From NCBI GenBank assembly GCA_013816415.1, contig JACDEN010000220.1, positions 1 to 5,613 on the forward strand: a stretch of 5,613 nucleotides of DNA, written 5' to 3'. The position numbers were made by a program, and so were the translations under genes. Within the stretch, counting starts at the first letter, position 1. Each line of letters starts with the position of its first letter. The notes under the pieces are model-generated. The model ran no database searches. It had not been told where the DNA came from and saw only the letters and a program-made list of their open reading frames with translations. The DNA is from Planctomycetota bacterium (GTDB taxonomy: Bacteria; Planctomycetota; UBA11346). Below, in pieces: positions 1-5,613 of this stretch.

Positions 1-225
1 GTCGACGCTGATGGTGAATGGATCGGACTTGAGACGCTTGCGCAGGCTCTCCGGGACCTTCCAGCGATCCCAGGTGATCACCGCCCTGGTTTCCGGCCGG
101 TACCAGCGCAGGCGCCCGCGCCGGTGATCGGCCATGGGAAAGCAGCGCTGCCAGTAGGCCTCGAGCACCAACTCGGGCGTTACCGGGTAGCCGTCGGCAT
201 CATTGACGGAAAATGGTTCGTCCAT
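1..225 (-). CDS. aat: Leucyl/phenylalanyl-tRNA--protein transferase, N-terminal part (cut by window edge)
   Basis: This enzyme transfers Leu or Phe from aminoacyl-tRNA to proteins with N-terminal Arg or Lys, marking them for ClpS/ClpAP degradation in the cytoplasm (bacterial N-end rule). Only the first 75 residues are in the window, and the frame is open to base 1. The translation reads MDEPFSVNDADGYPVTPELV, then AYWQRCFPMAD, GRLRWYRPETRAVI and the segment WKVPESLRKRLKSDPF. These match the family's early blocks: the YxxGxFPM block, the W-x-x-P-x-x-RAV block, and the helix followed by a short strand. The usual Gly before the Phe of FPM is replaced (RCFPM). The ATG at 225-223 is four bases after the stop of the upstream HAD gene, so translational coupling is likely. 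Only a weak AGAG lies upstream as a ribosome binding site. The match is from remembered family motifs, and the full family length is about 200-240 residues. Confidence 0.88.
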   Translation of the reverse strand, partial: MDEPFSVNDADGYPVTPELVLEAYWQRCFPMADHRRGRLRWYRPETRAVITWDRWKVPESLRKRLKSDPFTISVD

Positions 226-229
226 GACT

Positions 230-880
230 CTACGCGCGCGACGGCATCGCGCGAGCGAGCGAGGACGGCAGTGAGGCCGGAGCATCGACGATCGCGTCGA
301 CCGCGAGATCGTCGCGCCGGCCGATGCCCCACGCGCACCAGGCGGCGCTGACGCCGGCGGCGCGCGCCGCGATGATGTCGGTGTGATGGTCGCCGACCAT
401 CCAGCTCGACGCGGGGTCGCACTGGGCCGCCTGCAGAATGTCGAGCAGCTGGCCGGGATCGGGCTTCTTCCAGCGGTCGCCACCGCGCACGTGCGCAAAC
501 CAGCGCGCGAGGCCGCAGGCGTCGAGGATCAGCTGCGTGAACTCGAGCGGCTTGTTGGTGGCGACTCCGAGGATCCAGCCGGAGGACGTCAACCCGGCCA
601 ACGCGTCGGTGATGCCCTCGTACGGCCGTGTGCGGACGCAGCAGACCTCGCGGTAACGATTCTTGAACGCGCGCATCGCCTCGCTGCGCTGCGCTGGCGC
701 GCAGTCCGGTGTCAGCCGTTCGATCAGCTTCTCGGCGCCGTCGCCGACATATCCCGCCACGGTTTCCAGCGGCACCGGCGCGAGCCCGATCGCCGCACGC
801 GCGGCATTCCCGGCCTCGGCGAGGTCATGCCGGCTGTCCACCAGCGTGCCGTCGAGATCGCAGATGACGAGCTTGGCCAT
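230..880 (-). CDS. HAD-superfamily phosphatase, phosphoglycolate phosphatase-like
   Basis: This is a 216-residue cytoplasmic hydrolase of the haloacid dehalogenase superfamily, most like Gph, which dephosphorylates 2-phosphoglycolate. The substrate is inferred. All four HAD motifs are visible. Motif I is DLDGT at 8-12, with nucleophile D8 and acid/base D10. Motif II is T108 in GVATNKP. Motif III is the lysine in WKKPDP (K139). Motif IV is GDHHTD, with D164 and D168. The insert between motifs I and II (about residues 15-90) is the helical cap, including a GYVGDGAEKLIERL segment typical of Gph proteins. The frame stays open upstream to an ATG at 979, but I chose the ATG at 880 because the family begins directly before DLDGT and the upstream 33 codons look like intergenic sequence. 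The bases before the start are pyrimidine-rich (TTTCTCCTCC) with no Shine-Dalgarno. The gene ends in TAG four bases before aat, so the two probably share a transcript. Other HAD substrates such as pyrophosphate or sugar phosphates cannot be excluded. Confidence 0.9.
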   Translation of the reverse strand: MAKLVICDLDGTLVDSRHDLAEAGNAARAAIGLAPVPLETVAGYVGDGAEKLIERLTPDCAPAQRSEAMRAFKNRYREVCCVRTRPYEGITDALAGLTSSGWILGVATNKPLEFTQLILDACGLARWFAHVRGGDRWKKPDPGQLLDILQAAQCDPASSWMVGDHHTDIIAARAAGVSAAWCAWGIGRRDDLAVDAIVDAPASLPSSLARAMPSRA

Positions 881-923
881 GGAGGAGAAATGATGGTCGG
901 TTGGATGGGCAGGGCCAGTGAAC

Positions 924-937
924 GTCCGAAGTCCGAC
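924..937 (+). repeat. Heptamer repeat cluster, left (two units)
   Basis: Two adjacent seven-base units, GTCCGAA (924-930) and GTCCGAC (931-937), are followed by a decayed unit GTCGAAG. They are the same unit, in opposite orientation, as the larger cluster about 65 bases to the right. Bases 931-942 form a perfect 12-base inverted repeat with 1003-1014. Confidence 0.6.
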
Positions 938-1002
938 GTCGAAGGCACCGACGGGGTTGGCGTTACAGGAAGCGGACAAACCGCGTCGTCGTTGCCGTGC
1001 TG

Positions 1003-1040
1003 TCGACGTCGGACGCCGGACGTCGGACGTCGGACGGACT
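1003..1040 (-). repeat. Heptamer repeat cluster, right (four units plus partial)
   Basis: On the plus strand the units are ACGTCGG (1006-1012), ACGCCGG (1013-1019), ACGTCGG (1020-1026) and ACGTCGG (1027-1033), followed by a partial ACGG. Read on the minus strand this is a run of GTCCGAC units with one A-to-G variant. It lies just past the stop codon of the SpoIIE-type phosphatase gene. It could be a dispersed intergenic repeat, a binding site array or a slipped-strand tract. Its function is unknown. Confidence 0.75.
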
Positions 1041-1044
1041 CTTC

Positions 1045-2436
1045 CTAGTTCTCGGGAACCGCGTCCACTTCGGCGAATTCCCGCGTTCCGGGCTGATCAT
1101 CGGAGCGTTTCGGCTCGGACGTGGCCGGGACGGTGGCGATCACCGCCAGGATGGTGAGATCGTCGCCGACCGAACCCTCGGCATGGTGCGCGACTTCGCG
1201 GGCGATGCCGTCGACCAGCTCCTGCGGGGTGTCCTTGAGGTGCGCGAACAGGCTGGCGTACAGGCGCGCTTCGCCGTATTCGTCCTCGGCCGGGTTCATC
1301 GCCTCGGTGAGGCCGTCGGTGTACTGGATGAACACGTGGCCCGGCGTGAGCTCGACGGTGTCTTCGCACAGCGTCTCGGCGAAGGTGTCGCCATCGGCGA
1401 TGCCGACCGCCATGCCGCACTTGCCGACCTTGCGCAGGATCGATTCGCCGTGGAGGTTCACCACCAGCGCGGCGTGGTGGCCGGCGCGCACGCACGAGCA
1501 GACGCCGGTGTCGGGGTCGAGCGCGCCCGCGAACAGGGTGATGAACTGGCCGGGAAGCAGGTCGGTGCGGATCTCGTCGTTGAAGGCCTTGAGCAAACCG
1601 ATGAGGTCGCTGTGCTGGCGCGCGACGAAGCGCAGCGTCTTGAGCGCGGTCGCAACCACCAACGCCGCCTGGACACCGTGACCGCTGACGTCGCCGACCA
1701 CCAGCAGGATGCGCTCGTCGGGAAGCGACATGACCTCGTAGAAGTCGCCGCTGACGCCGTGATGCGGGCTGTAGTGCGCGGCGAACTGGAAGTTCTCGAG
1801 CTTCGGCAAGTCCGACAGCATGTGCTGCTGGACGCTCTTCGCCTTCTCCATCGCTTCGTCGAAGGACGGCGGCTGCTTGTGGAAATACGCCGTGGTGTTG
1901 GCGCGGCCCGAGCTGGCCTTCGCCTGGCTCACCAGGAACTGCGCGTCGAGCATGCGGCCGCTGCTCGCGGCCGGCGACGACGACAGCGCGTCGGCCATCA
2001 GCGACACCGTGCGCACGGTGATCTTTCCCTCTTCGCGCATCACCGACGGGACGAACTCGCCGCTGTAAGGATTCAGCCAGGTGCCGTCCTTACCGAAGAG
2101 GCGCAGGCGCGGCTCCAGCGGCAGCAGTCGGATGAGGTCGAGGCGCCAGCGTTCGTAGACGAGGCGCGCGAGCGGCAGCGTCTCGTGCTCGCGCCAGACG
2201 TTGGTACCGAGCATGTACTCGCGCGCGGCCTGCTGACGACCGCCCGCGCTGCCGATGGCGACCCCCTTGCCGGTGTAGGGATCGATCCACTGCTGCTGAT
2301 CGAGCGTGACGATCTGGAACAGGGGATCCGAATCGATGCGGCGGAGCAGGTCAGGGGGCAGCGCCTGGACGCCAGCGGGTGCGGCGCGCGGCGGCATCGC
2401 GCGACGACCGAATCGATTGGTCCACCGTGGTTTCAT
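1045..2436 (-). CDS. SpoIIE/RsbU-type PP2C serine/threonine phosphatase with duplicated N-terminal module
   Basis: This is a 463-residue predicted cytoplasmic metal-dependent protein phosphatase. Residues about 191-435 are a SpoIIE-type PP2C domain. A leading helix (KAKSVQQHMLSDLP, 198-211) precedes SGDFYE with metal ligand D231. Then come GDVSGHG with D249, the AGH motif at 318-320, QYTDGLTEA with D374, and GDDLTI with D425/D426. All expected metal-binding acids are present, so it should be active. Family members dephosphorylate anti-anti-sigma factors or similar phosphoproteins. Residues about 36-150 contain two copies of a module centred on WIDPYTG (50-56) and WLNPYSG (120-126), 70 residues apart, which I cannot name. 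A polar tail (436-463) follows. There is no signal peptide or membrane segment. The ATG at 2436 is the first in frame and lacks a good Shine-Dalgarno; M14 is an alternative. The gene ends in TAG. It is divergent from the kinase gene at 2638, which suggests opposing roles in one pathway. Confidence 0.9.
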   Translation of the reverse strand: MKPRWTNRFGRRAMPPRAAPAGVQALPPDLLRRIDSDPLFQIVTLDQQQWIDPYTGKGVAIGSAGGRQQAAREYMLGTNVWREHETLPLARLVYERWRLDLIRLLPLEPRLRLFGKDGTWLNPYSGEFVPSVMREEGKITVRTVSLMADALSSSPAASSGRMLDAQFLVSQAKASSGRANTTAYFHKQPPSFDEAMEKAKSVQQHMLSDLPKLENFQFAAHYSPHHGVSGDFYEVMSLPDERILLVVGDVSGHGVQAALVVATALKTLRFVARQHSDLIGLLKAFNDEIRTDLLPGQFITLFAGALDPDTGVCSCVRAGHHAALVVNLHGESILRKVGKCGMAVGIADGDTFAETLCEDTVELTPGHVFIQYTDGLTEAMNPAEDEYGEARLYASLFAHLKDTPQELVDGIAREVAHHAEGSVGDDLTILAVIATVPATSEPKRSDDQPGTREFAEVDAVPEN

Positions 2437-2510
2437 GCGAAATTTGCGCCTTTGCCCGCCGCAGGCATGCCCGCGAGCGAATGCAGGACCCTAAGCGATG
2501 CATCGATGGA

Positions 2511-2599
2511 TCAACCTTTTATTGATGAAAGTTTCGCAACATGTGATGCACCAGTGCCTCTTTGAAGCCTGATATTGTCGCAATTGTTGCAAAGGTTGA
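2511..2599. repeat. Perfect 9-base inverted repeat flanking the AT-rich core
   Basis: TCAACCTTT at 2511-2519 is the exact reverse complement of AAAGGTTGA at 2591-2599, with a 71-base spacer. The two arms bracket the AT-rich part of the divergent region, one on the side of each gene. This is the layout expected if one regulator binds both sides, but a 9-base match could also arise by chance. Confidence 0.5.
2570..2578 (+). promoter_or_regulatory. Candidate extended -10 promoter element for the kinase gene
   Basis: TG-A-TATTGT fits the extended -10 pattern TGnTATAAT with four of six hexamer matches. It lies in the AT-rich core, about 60 bases before the chosen kinase start. No good -35 sits at standard spacing, as is common for extended -10 promoters. 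Other sigma factors cannot be assessed. This is a weak, pattern-only call. Confidence 0.25.
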
Positions 2600-2628
2600 C
2601 CCTCGAGAGCTCAGCCAATACTCCCACC

Positions 2629-2632
2629 GGAG
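2629..2632 (+). promoter_or_regulatory. Shine-Dalgarno sequence of the kinase gene
   Basis: GGAG lies five bases before the ATG at 2638. It is the only convincing ribosome binding site in the window and decides the start. The TTG at 2575 in the same frame would add 21 residues but has no such site and overlaps the putative promoter. Confidence 0.6.
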
Positions 2633-2637
2633 ACGGC

Positions 2638-4317
2638 ATGATCGATCCGGACGACGCGTCCATCCTGCTCACCACCTCGCACGGACGGACCGCCGACGAG
2701 CCGCTCGAACCCGAGGCGGACGACTCCCTGGTCGGCGATGGCGAGATCTGGGGCGATTTCCGCATCGGCCGCATGCTCGGGCGCGGCGGCATGGGCACCG
2801 TGTACCTCGCCCACCAGCTAAGCATGGACCGCGACGTCGCGCTGAAGGTGCTGCCGCCGCGGCTCGGCGACAGCGAGGATTTCAAGCGGCGGTTCCAGCT
2901 CGAAGCGCAGGTCGTCGGCCGCATCTCGTCGCCGCACGTGGTGCAGATCCATGCCGCCGGAGTCCACCTCGACCACCACTGGTTCGCGATGGAATACGTC
3001 GACGGCTGCGATCTCGCCTCGCGCCTGTACCATGCGCAGCGGCCGACCGCGCTCGAGGCGATCGATCTCGTCGCGCAGGCGGCGCGCGGCCTGGTGGTCG
3101 CCGCCGAACACGACGTCGTCCACCGCGACATCAAGCCGGGCAACCTCATGATCTCCGCCAAGGGCGTGGTCAAGCTCATGGACTTCGGTCTGCTGCGGAT
3201 CGCGCGCGAGGACATTTCGGCGACCGTCACCGGCGTGGTCATGGGCACGGTCGGCTACCTGAGCCCCGAGCAGGCGCGCGGCGAACGCTGCGACCAGCGC
3301 ACCGACATCTACTCGCTGGGCGTGGTGCTCTACGAACTGCTCACCGGCCAGCTGCCGTTCAACGGCGAAGCGAGCGTGGTGATCCATCACCACATCCACA
3401 CCGCTCCGACCAGGCCGCGGGAGATCGATCCGACGATCCCGCCGCATCTCGAGGCCGTGGTGCTGACCTGCCTGGCGAAGCATCCGGACGAGCGCTATCC
3501 GAGCGCCGCCCATCTGCTGAGCGATCTCGAGGCGCTGCAGGAGGATCGTGAACCAGCATTGGCGCTGGCCCTGCGCCGGCGCAGCTGGCACTGGTGGCTG
3601 GTGACCGCCCTGCTCGCCTCGTTGCTGGCGGTGTTCATCGCGATCGCCGCGCGGCCGACGCCGGTGATCGGACCGACGGGGTCATCCCCGGCTGCCTCGG
3701 ATGTCGCCGCTGCCAACGGGCGGTCGCCGGTGGAGCCCCCCTGCGCGCCCGAGACGGTCGCGGCGTCGGCCGTCACCTGCGTCTGCGGCAGCGCCATCGC
3801 CGTGCCAGCGCCGTTCATCGGCGGCGACGTGACGTCGTATTCCTGGTCGATCGAGGGCGAGCGCGGCCGCTGCGGCTGGCTCGACTCCCGCGACAGCGCC
3901 GCGCCAAAGACGACGTGGACGGCTCCAGGCCGGGCGGGAGCCAGCACGCTGCATGTAGTGGCGCACGACCGCCGCGGCGTCAGCCACGAGGCGACGGTAC
4001 CGCTGATCGCGGTGGCGGCTGCTGCCGATGCACCGCGCTCGCTGCAGGTGTTCCTGCGGCGCGACTGGTCGTTTCCGGCGATGACCCGGCTGGTCGAGCA
4101 TCCGCTCGGCGGCTGGTGGGCGATCGAGTCCGACCACCTGCTGCATGTCGACGCGCGTTTCTCCAACCCCGCGCGGATCCCGCTGACGGACGACGCCGCG
4201 GGCCGCCATCCGATCGCGGTCCGATCCTGGCACGGCGACCTCTACGTGCTGACCGCATCGCAGGTGATGGTGTTCGCCGCCGACGGCTCGTGCACGCGTA
4301 CGCTGCTGTCCTCGTAG
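2638..4317 (+). CDS. Membrane Ser/Thr protein kinase (Hanks type) with Ig-like and start of propeller domain, ended by in-frame TAG
   Basis: The translated part is 559 residues. An acidic linker precedes a cytoplasmic kinase domain at about 41-300. The glycine loop is GRGGMGTV (48-55), the ATP lysine is K70 in VALK, and the helix C glutamate is E89. The catalytic loop is HRDIKPGN (D164), followed by DFG (182-184). The activation segment has T196, T198 and T204 and ends in SPE (209-211) rather than APE. D223 and R286 are also in place, so the kinase looks catalytically intact. An RRR stretch (313-315) precedes one membrane helix (about 318-338), placing the C-terminus outside the cytoplasm. 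Residues about 378-459 resemble an Ig/PKD-like beta-sandwich (YSWSIE, then TTWTAPG and LHVVAHDRRG), with cysteines at 369, 381, 383 and 412. From about 468 beta-propeller blades begin and are cut by TAG. The frame continues as coding sequence to 5595. The architecture resembles PknD sensor kinases. A TTG at 2575 is the alternative start. Confidence 0.88.
   Translation: MIDPDDASILLTTSHGRTADEPLEPEADDSLVGDGEIWGDFRIGRMLGRGGMGTVYLAHQLSMDRDVALKVLPPRLGDSEDFKRRFQLEAQVVGRISSPHVVQIHAAGVHLDHHWFAMEYVDGCDLASRLYHAQRPTALEAIDLVAQAARGLVVAAEHDVVHRDIKPGNLMISAKGVVKLMDFGLLRIAREDISATVTGVVMGTVGYLSPEQARGERCDQRTDIYSLGVVLYELLTGQLPFNGEASVVIHHHIHTAPTRPREIDPTIPPHLEAVVLTCLAKHPDERYPSAAHLLSDLEALQEDREPALALALRRRSWHWWLVTALLASLLAVFIAIAARPTPVIGPTGSSPAASDVAAANGRSPVEPPCAPETVAASAVTCVCGSAIAVPAPFIGGDVTSYSWSIEGERGRCGWLDSRDSAAPKTTWTAPGRAGASTLHVVAHDRRGVSHEATVPLIAVAAAADAPRSLQVFLRRDWSFPAMTRLVEHPLGGWWAIESDHLLHVDARFSNPARIPLTDDAAGRHPIAVRSWHGDLYVLTASQVMVFAADGSCTRTLLSS
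4315..4317 (+). other. In-frame amber codon interrupting the kinase-propeller reading frame
   Basis: The codons around it read TCC TCG TAG CTC GGC. The protein before it ends VMVFAADGSCTRTLLSS and the frame after it continues LGHAADFALADDGAIVVSD, a smooth propeller inter-blade transition. CAG to TAG is one single-base change that would explain it. Both complete minus-strand genes also end in TAG, so UAG is a normal stop here. Confidence 0.9.
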
Positions 4318-5595
4318 CTCGGCCATGCCGCTGATTTCGCGCTGGCCGACGATGGCGCCATCGTCGTCAGCGACGGCGAGCGCGGACTGATCGCCGCAGC
4401 GAACGACGGCGTCGTCCGCGCCCGCTCGGAAGCCGAGCGGGATGTCGCGCGCCTCGCGATCGCCGCGGATGGCTCCATCGCCGCCCTCGGCGCCGGCATC
4501 CTGCGGCGTTTCCGCGCAGACCTCACGCCGCAGGAGGCCTGGCCGATCGGTGGAGACGCGATCGACCTCACGCGCCACCAGTCGGGCCTCGCGGTCCTGA
4601 TGCGCGACGGGAGCGTGCGCATCCTCGCGGCCGACGGATCGGTCGCACAGATTTCGCCTGCGGCGGGGCTCGGCGAGGCGGTTCCCGAGGCGATCGCCTC
4701 CTCGGCGACGGGACATCTGCTGGTCTCGTGGCCGGGCATCCACCTGGTGACGCGCTTCGACGCCACTGGGCAGCCAGCCGGAGCGCGCGGAGCCGAGCTC
4801 AGGGACGGAGGCGGCTGGTGCGCCGATGGACTCGGTCAGGTCTACGCCGTCGATGCCGACGGCGCGCTCGGGATCTTCGACGTCGACGGCTGGTGCCGCC
4901 TACGCCTGGGCGCGCGCGAGCACGCGGGCAACCCGCGTCCCGATCCCGTGCAGATCGCCGCGTCGTTCGACGGGCGTTTCGTGGCCAGCATCGACCGCGA
5001 GCGCCATGCGGTGCTGCGCTTCAACGTCGAGGAACCGACCCACGCGCCGCTGCTGGTCGCCGCGCGGACGGGATCCGCCATCGCGATGGCGCAGCCGGCC
5101 GGCGTCGCGATGGACGAGGAGTCGCGGATCTATGCCCTCGATCGCGACACCGGCACCATCACGGTCTGCGACAGCTCCGGAGCGCTCTGCTTCCAATTCG
5201 GCGGCTGGGGCCGGGAGCCGGGGCGCTTCAGGGGTCCGCTGCGCTTCGCGGTGTCGCCGCGCGGAGGCGTCGCCTACGTCCTCGACGACGGCCGCGGCGA
5301 ATTGGTGAAGTTCCTGCTCGACCACGGCCGGCGCGTCGCAACGGTCGCCGCATCGGAGTCCATGCCCGCCCTCGCCAGCGCATTCATTCCGGGATGCGAC
5401 CGCCAGGGCCTGCTGTACGTGGTCGACGGCTCGCGCGACCTGCGCGTCCTCGATTGGCGTTCGCATCGGCCGGAAACCGTCTTCCTCGCGACGCTCGAGG
5501 CGCTCGGCGCGCCGTCGGCCGCGGCGATGGCGGTGTCGCCGGACGGCCAGGTGTATCTTTCCGGAGCCAGTGGGGTGGTTGGCTTGCGCTGGTGA
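4318..5595 (+). pseudogene. In-frame continuation of the kinase: beta-propeller / NHL-like extracytoplasmic domain
   Basis: These 425 codons follow the TAG in the same frame and end in TGA (5593-5595). Third positions between 4318 and 4599 are about 86% G or C, as expected for a real gene of this genome. The translation is a run of beta-propeller blades with recurring patterns such as ADDGAIVVSD, GLGQVYAVD and SPDGQVYLSG. The clearest blade is NHL-like: PAGVAMDEESRIYALDRDTG, then FGGWGREPGRF and GGVAYVLDDGRGELVKF (around 5095-5320). The likely role is ligand sensing or protein contact outside the membrane. There is no in-frame ATG, GTG or TTG between 4318 and the ATG at 4600. That ATG lacks a Shine-Dalgarno and starts mid-blade, and no signal peptide follows, so an independent gene is unlikely. 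I treat it as the separated C-terminal part of the kinase gene: a broken gene, or one expressed by readthrough. Confidence 0.75.
4341..4371 (+). repeat. Strong hairpin / 20-base perfect palindrome just after the amber codon
   Basis: Bases 4347-4366 are a perfect palindrome (CGACGATGGC and its complement), giving an 8-pair stem with a GCGC loop in RNA. GCTG (4341-4344) and CAGC (4368-4371) add four more pairs beyond a small 2x1 internal loop. The structure begins 24 bases after the TAG. It has no T-tract, so it is not a standard terminator. It encodes ordinary propeller sequence (ADDGAIVV). Confidence 0.65.
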
Positions 5596-5613
5596 TTTTG
5601 GAACGTCCGTCGT

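Larger units (their letters stand above)
881..1044. other. Intergenic gap between phosphatase and HAD genes, no gene seen
   Basis: These 164 bases separate two minus-strand genes. I find no plausible coding region or tRNA. The left part is the in-frame but unlikely N-terminal extension of the HAD gene. The gap contains the heptamer clusters described separately, plus a small hairpin (GCGG at 972-975, loop ACAAA, CCGC at 981-984) with no T-tract, too short to call a terminator. The HAD-aat pair must have its own promoter here or rely on readthrough from the phosphatase gene. I see no convincing -35/-10 pair on the minus strand. Confidence 0.6.
2437..2637. promoter_or_regulatory. Divergent promoter region between phosphatase and kinase genes
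   Basis: These 201 bases separate the two divergent starts and must hold the promoters for both, unless transcription comes from further away. The core 2511-2600 is only about 41% G+C (37 of 90 bases), in strong contrast to the flanking genes. It contains a symmetric inverted repeat (2511-2519 with 2591-2599) and two copies of TCGCAA (2534-2539 and 2578-2583, 44 bases apart). There is a short inverted repeat GCAA-TTG-TTGC (2580-2590) and a perfect palindrome CGATGCATCG (2496-2505) overlapping CATCGATG (2501-2508). I found no clear two-part promoter for the phosphatase strand. Confidence 0.6.

Noticed and set aside
881..979. Start of the HAD gene at 979, adding 33 residues
   Set aside because: The extension lies before the standard family beginning (MAKLVICDLDGT), is not a recognisable targeting signal, and overlaps the heptamer repeat.
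997..2565. Long open frame on the plus strand (522 codons) opposite the phosphatase gene
   Set aside because: It is antisense to a gene with a full set of SpoIIE/PP2C motifs. Its translation is rich in Arg, Ala, Val and His, as expected for the mirror frame of GC-rich coding DNA, and it has no recognisable domain.
2575..2637. TTG at 2575 as the kinase start
   Set aside because: It has no ribosome binding site, overlaps the candidate -10 element and the AT-rich promoter core, and would add 21 residues not needed by the kinase fold. ATG 2638 has GGAG at good spacing.
2562..3551. Overlapping plus-strand frame of 329 codons across the kinase start
   Set aside because: Its translation is Arg/Pro/Gly-rich low complexity and lies in the +1/+2 shadow of the kinase domain, whose motifs are intact in the chosen frame.
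4341..4371. Hairpin as a Rho-independent terminator for the kinase gene
   Set aside because: It has no T-tract, lies inside a clearly coding frame, and is followed by more than 1,200 bases of continuing coding sequence.
3682..4743. Minus-strand frame of 353 codons opposite the Ig-like and propeller region
   Set aside because: It is Arg/Asp-rich with no family resemblance, and it is explained as the antisense of the coding frame that runs through the amber codon.
4600..5595. Independent propeller gene starting at ATG 4600
   Set aside because: There is no Shine-Dalgarno and no signal peptide. The start falls inside a blade, and the same frame is equally well coding for the 94 codons before it.
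1..5613. CRISPR arrays, tRNA or rRNA genes, insertion sequences, toxin-antitoxin pairs
   Set aside because: I looked on both strands and saw no repeat-spacer pattern, transposase, rRNA-like tract or tRNA-like cloverleaf that I could support.

Overview
The window is high-GC DNA, clearly above 60% G+C except for one short intergenic stretch. It looks like a free-living Gram-negative bacterium with heavy Ser/Thr phosphorylation signalling. A planctomycete-like lineage would fit a Hanks-type kinase fused through a membrane segment to Ig-like and beta-propeller domains, an RsbU-like phosphatase, and weak or absent Shine-Dalgarno sequences at three of four starts. The taxonomic call is an inference only.

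Layout. Three genes lie on the minus strand. From right to left they are a SpoIIE/PP2C-type phosphatase (1045-2436), a HAD phosphatase of the phosphoglycolate phosphatase type (230-880), and the first 75 codons of leucyl/phenylalanyl-tRNA--protein transferase aat (1-225, cut by the window edge). The HAD gene and aat are 4 bases apart and almost certainly cotranscribed. The 164-base gap between the phosphatase gene and the HAD gene (881-1044) holds no gene, but it contains two oppositely oriented clusters of a heptamer repeat (unit GTCCGAC). On the plus strand, a Ser/Thr protein kinase starts at 2638 and is transcribed away from the phosphatase. The shared 201-base divergent region (2437-2637) contains an AT-rich core with a symmetric 9-base inverted repeat.

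Main anomaly. The kinase reading frame stops at an amber codon (4315-4317), yet the same frame stays open and clearly coding to 5595. It encodes the rest of an extracytoplasmic beta-propeller with an NHL-like blade. Without the TAG the product would be about 985 residues: kinase, transmembrane helix, Ig/PKD-like domain, propeller, comparable in plan to mycobacterial PknD. A long near-perfect hairpin begins 24 bases after the TAG. The two complete neighbouring genes both end in TAG, so genome-wide UAG reassignment is unlikely. The best explanations are a recent nonsense mutation, a sequence error, or local readthrough.

Functional picture. A membrane kinase with a putative ligand-sensing exterior and a cytoplasmic PP2C-type phosphatase are encoded back to back. 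This suggests an opposing kinase/phosphatase pair or a partner-switching module. The phosphatase carries an N-terminal region with a twice-repeated W-[IL]-[DN]-P-Y-[TS]-G module that I cannot assign to a named family. The HAD phosphatase and Aat are housekeeping functions: metabolite repair and N-end-rule tagging.
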